This document shows, piece after piece, positions 62,993 to 64,000 of a stretch of DNA of 64,000 bases. Positions within the stretch are counted from its first letter, which is position 1. The number at the start of each line of letters is the position of its first letter. Position numbers and translations under genes: made by a program. Under the pieces are notes generated by a model that saw nothing but the letters and a program-made list of their open reading frames with translations, ran no database searches and was not told where the DNA came from. This DNA comes from Anabaena minutissima FACHB-250. GTDB taxonomy: Bacteria > Cyanobacteriota > Cyanobacteriia > Cyanobacteriales > Nostocaceae. The stretch lies in contig NZ_JACJRG010000012.1 in NCBI RefSeq assembly GCF_014697125.1, positions 123,807 through 187,806 on the forward strand, written 5' to 3'.

Positions 62993-63904
62993 TTAGAAGT
63001 GCATAGCACCCAGTTCTTGACGAATGGTAGCAAGGTCTTGGGGCAGGAGTGAACCACCATTACCATTGGGTGAAGTTTGACCTAATACTTGCAAGTCTGC
63101 TTCTACCATCAGTGAAACTAACTCTTTAAACGTGACTGAAGGCTTCCAACCCAATTTTTGCTGGGCTTTGGTAGGGTCGCCAATTAATAAATCTACTTCT
63201 GCTGGACGGAGATAGCGATCGTCAAATTCTACATAATCTTGCCAATCGAGATTTACGTGATTAAAAGCTAGTTCGAGAAATTCCCGGACTGAATGGGTTT
63301 CACCTGTGGCAATTACATAGTCATCTGGTTGTTCCTTTTGCAACATCAACCACATTGCCCGCACATAATCCTTAGCATAGCCCCAATCTCTTTTGGCATC
63401 GAGATTACCCATGTAGATTTTTTTCTGCTTGCCAGCTACAATGCGAGCAATTGCCCTGGTAATTTTACGAGTAACAAAGGTTTCGCCTCGTCGCGGTGAT
63501 TCGTGGTTAAACAAAATCCCATTGCAAGCAAACATTTTATAAGATTCACGGTAATTTACCGTTTGCCAATGGGCATAAACTTTCGCACAGGCGTAGGGAC
63601 TGCGAGGGTAGAAAGGTGTAGTTTCGTTTTGGGGTACTGCTTGCACCAACCCATACATTTCTGAAGAACCGGCTTGATAAAAACGCACCTCAATGCCAGT
63701 CCGGCGTTGATAGTCGCGGATGGCTTCTAGCAATCGCAGTGTTCCCATACCTACTGCATCTACCGTATATTCTGGCGAATCAAAGCTTACTCGCACATGG
63801 GATTGTGCGCCCAAGTTGTAAATTTCTGTAGGCTGGACTTCTTCTAGAATCCGTCGCAGAGTTGTACCATCCGTCAAATCACCGTAACTCATTTCTTGCA
63901 CCAA
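62993..63904 (-). pseudogene. gmd: GDP-mannose 4,6-dehydratase lacking its N-terminus
   Basis: 303 residues, from [17 protein letters not shown] through AGSSEMYG and the catalytic [10 protein letters not shown] to [18 protein letters not shown]. Normal enzymes have about 360 residues; the missing 60 carry the nucleotide-binding GxxGxxG site, so the product cannot be a normal enzyme. Similarity stops near 63890, just upstream of TACGGTGAT. Beyond it an in-frame TGA and unrelated sequence follow (TCTTGCACCAACCGTATT at 63894-63911). Insertion of a mobile element, whose body lies past the window edge, is the likely cause. The missing part could be just outside. Confidence 0.8.
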
Positions 63905-64000
63905 CCGTATTCATACGTACAAGCCAAATAAACTAGTGTTCAAGTGTAACAACACGTGGCTAGAATTTACTAACTAGATTTTGTTATAAAAAGAACTAAG
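63905..64000. other. Sequence replacing the gmd 5' end
   Basis: This AT-rich edge sequence has no similarity to the expected dehydratase N-terminus in any frame. Its first 18 bases match 17254-17271. It may be the end of an insertion sequence or MITE. Confidence 0.45.

Overview
The window looks like chromosomal DNA of a filamentous, heterocyst-forming cyanobacterium of the Nostoc/Anabaena type. The evidence is the dense scatter of the palindrome GCGATCGC (HIP1), several heptanucleotide tandem-repeat arrays (STRR type, e.g. GGTGACA, AATTTTG, CCCCAGT), a phototaxis cluster built like the Anabaena pixGHIJL genes, and cyanobacterial families such as DUF2232, pRiA4b ORF-3-like and Uma2. I recognised no rRNA, tRNA or CRISPR array. 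Strand and ORF calls rest on reading frames and remembered family motifs, not on database searches.

Region by region: 1-11 kb is a DNA phosphorothioation (Dnd) defence island: a Dnd-associated protein 4 gene, a probable sulfur-binding-domain/HNH nuclease, dndB facing away from dndC, then dndC, a REP-associated tyrosine transposase bracketed by REP sequences, dndD, a mazF-type toxin-antitoxin pair, dndE and a Dnd-associated methyltransferase. dndA and dndFGH are not present. 11-20.5 kb holds an antitoxin pseudogene, an AmpG-like permease, a GNAT acetyltransferase, a pRiA4b-like pseudogene, a polyferredoxin-like membrane protein fused to EF-hands, a HEAT-repeat protein, a cupin and a sorbosone/glucose dehydrogenase-like lipoprotein. 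20.6-25.4 kb holds a cadherin-repeat/DUF4114 protein, a secreted alkaline phosphatase with a tiny exported neighbour, and a decayed cation-efflux (CDF) gene. 25.8-28.2 kb is a HTH-NACHT NTPase, a second probable defence gene. 28.6-31.4 kb is tonB divergent from exbB-exbD; 31.5-33.3 kb is penicillin-binding protein 2; 33.6-36.9 kb is a polyamine ABC operon potA-potD-potB without potC.

36.9-46.6 kb, all on the minus strand, is a phototaxis signalling cluster: pixG and pixH (response regulators), pixI (CheW), pixJ (methyl-accepting protein with three bilin-type GAF domains) and pixL (CheA-CheY hybrid). 47-48 kb is a transposase graveyard with a MITE. 48.2-52.6 kb has small proteins, a methyltransferase and a second polyamine-type binding lipoprotein. 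52.6-55.3 kb is a minus-strand group crp/fnr regulator, DUF2232 membrane protein and cobT-like gene. 56-60.2 kb is a 1392-residue protein with an actin/Hsp70-fold ATPase at its C-terminus. The right end has a sugar ABC permease, 5-formyltetrahydrofolate cyclo-ligase, GDP-fucose synthase and a 5'-truncated GDP-mannose 4,6-dehydratase.

A theme across the window is that dispersed repeats touch gene ends. REP sequences supply the last codons and stop of dndC and of the transposase gene; GGTGACA arrays supply the stop of two unrelated genes; a third repeat supplies the stop of the cyclo-ligase; and another repeat meets the truncated dehydratase. The strongest candidate for an unusual system is the Dnd island, where a likely phosphorothioate-binding nuclease sits beside the modification genes and the operon carries an embedded transposase and a toxin-antitoxin pair.
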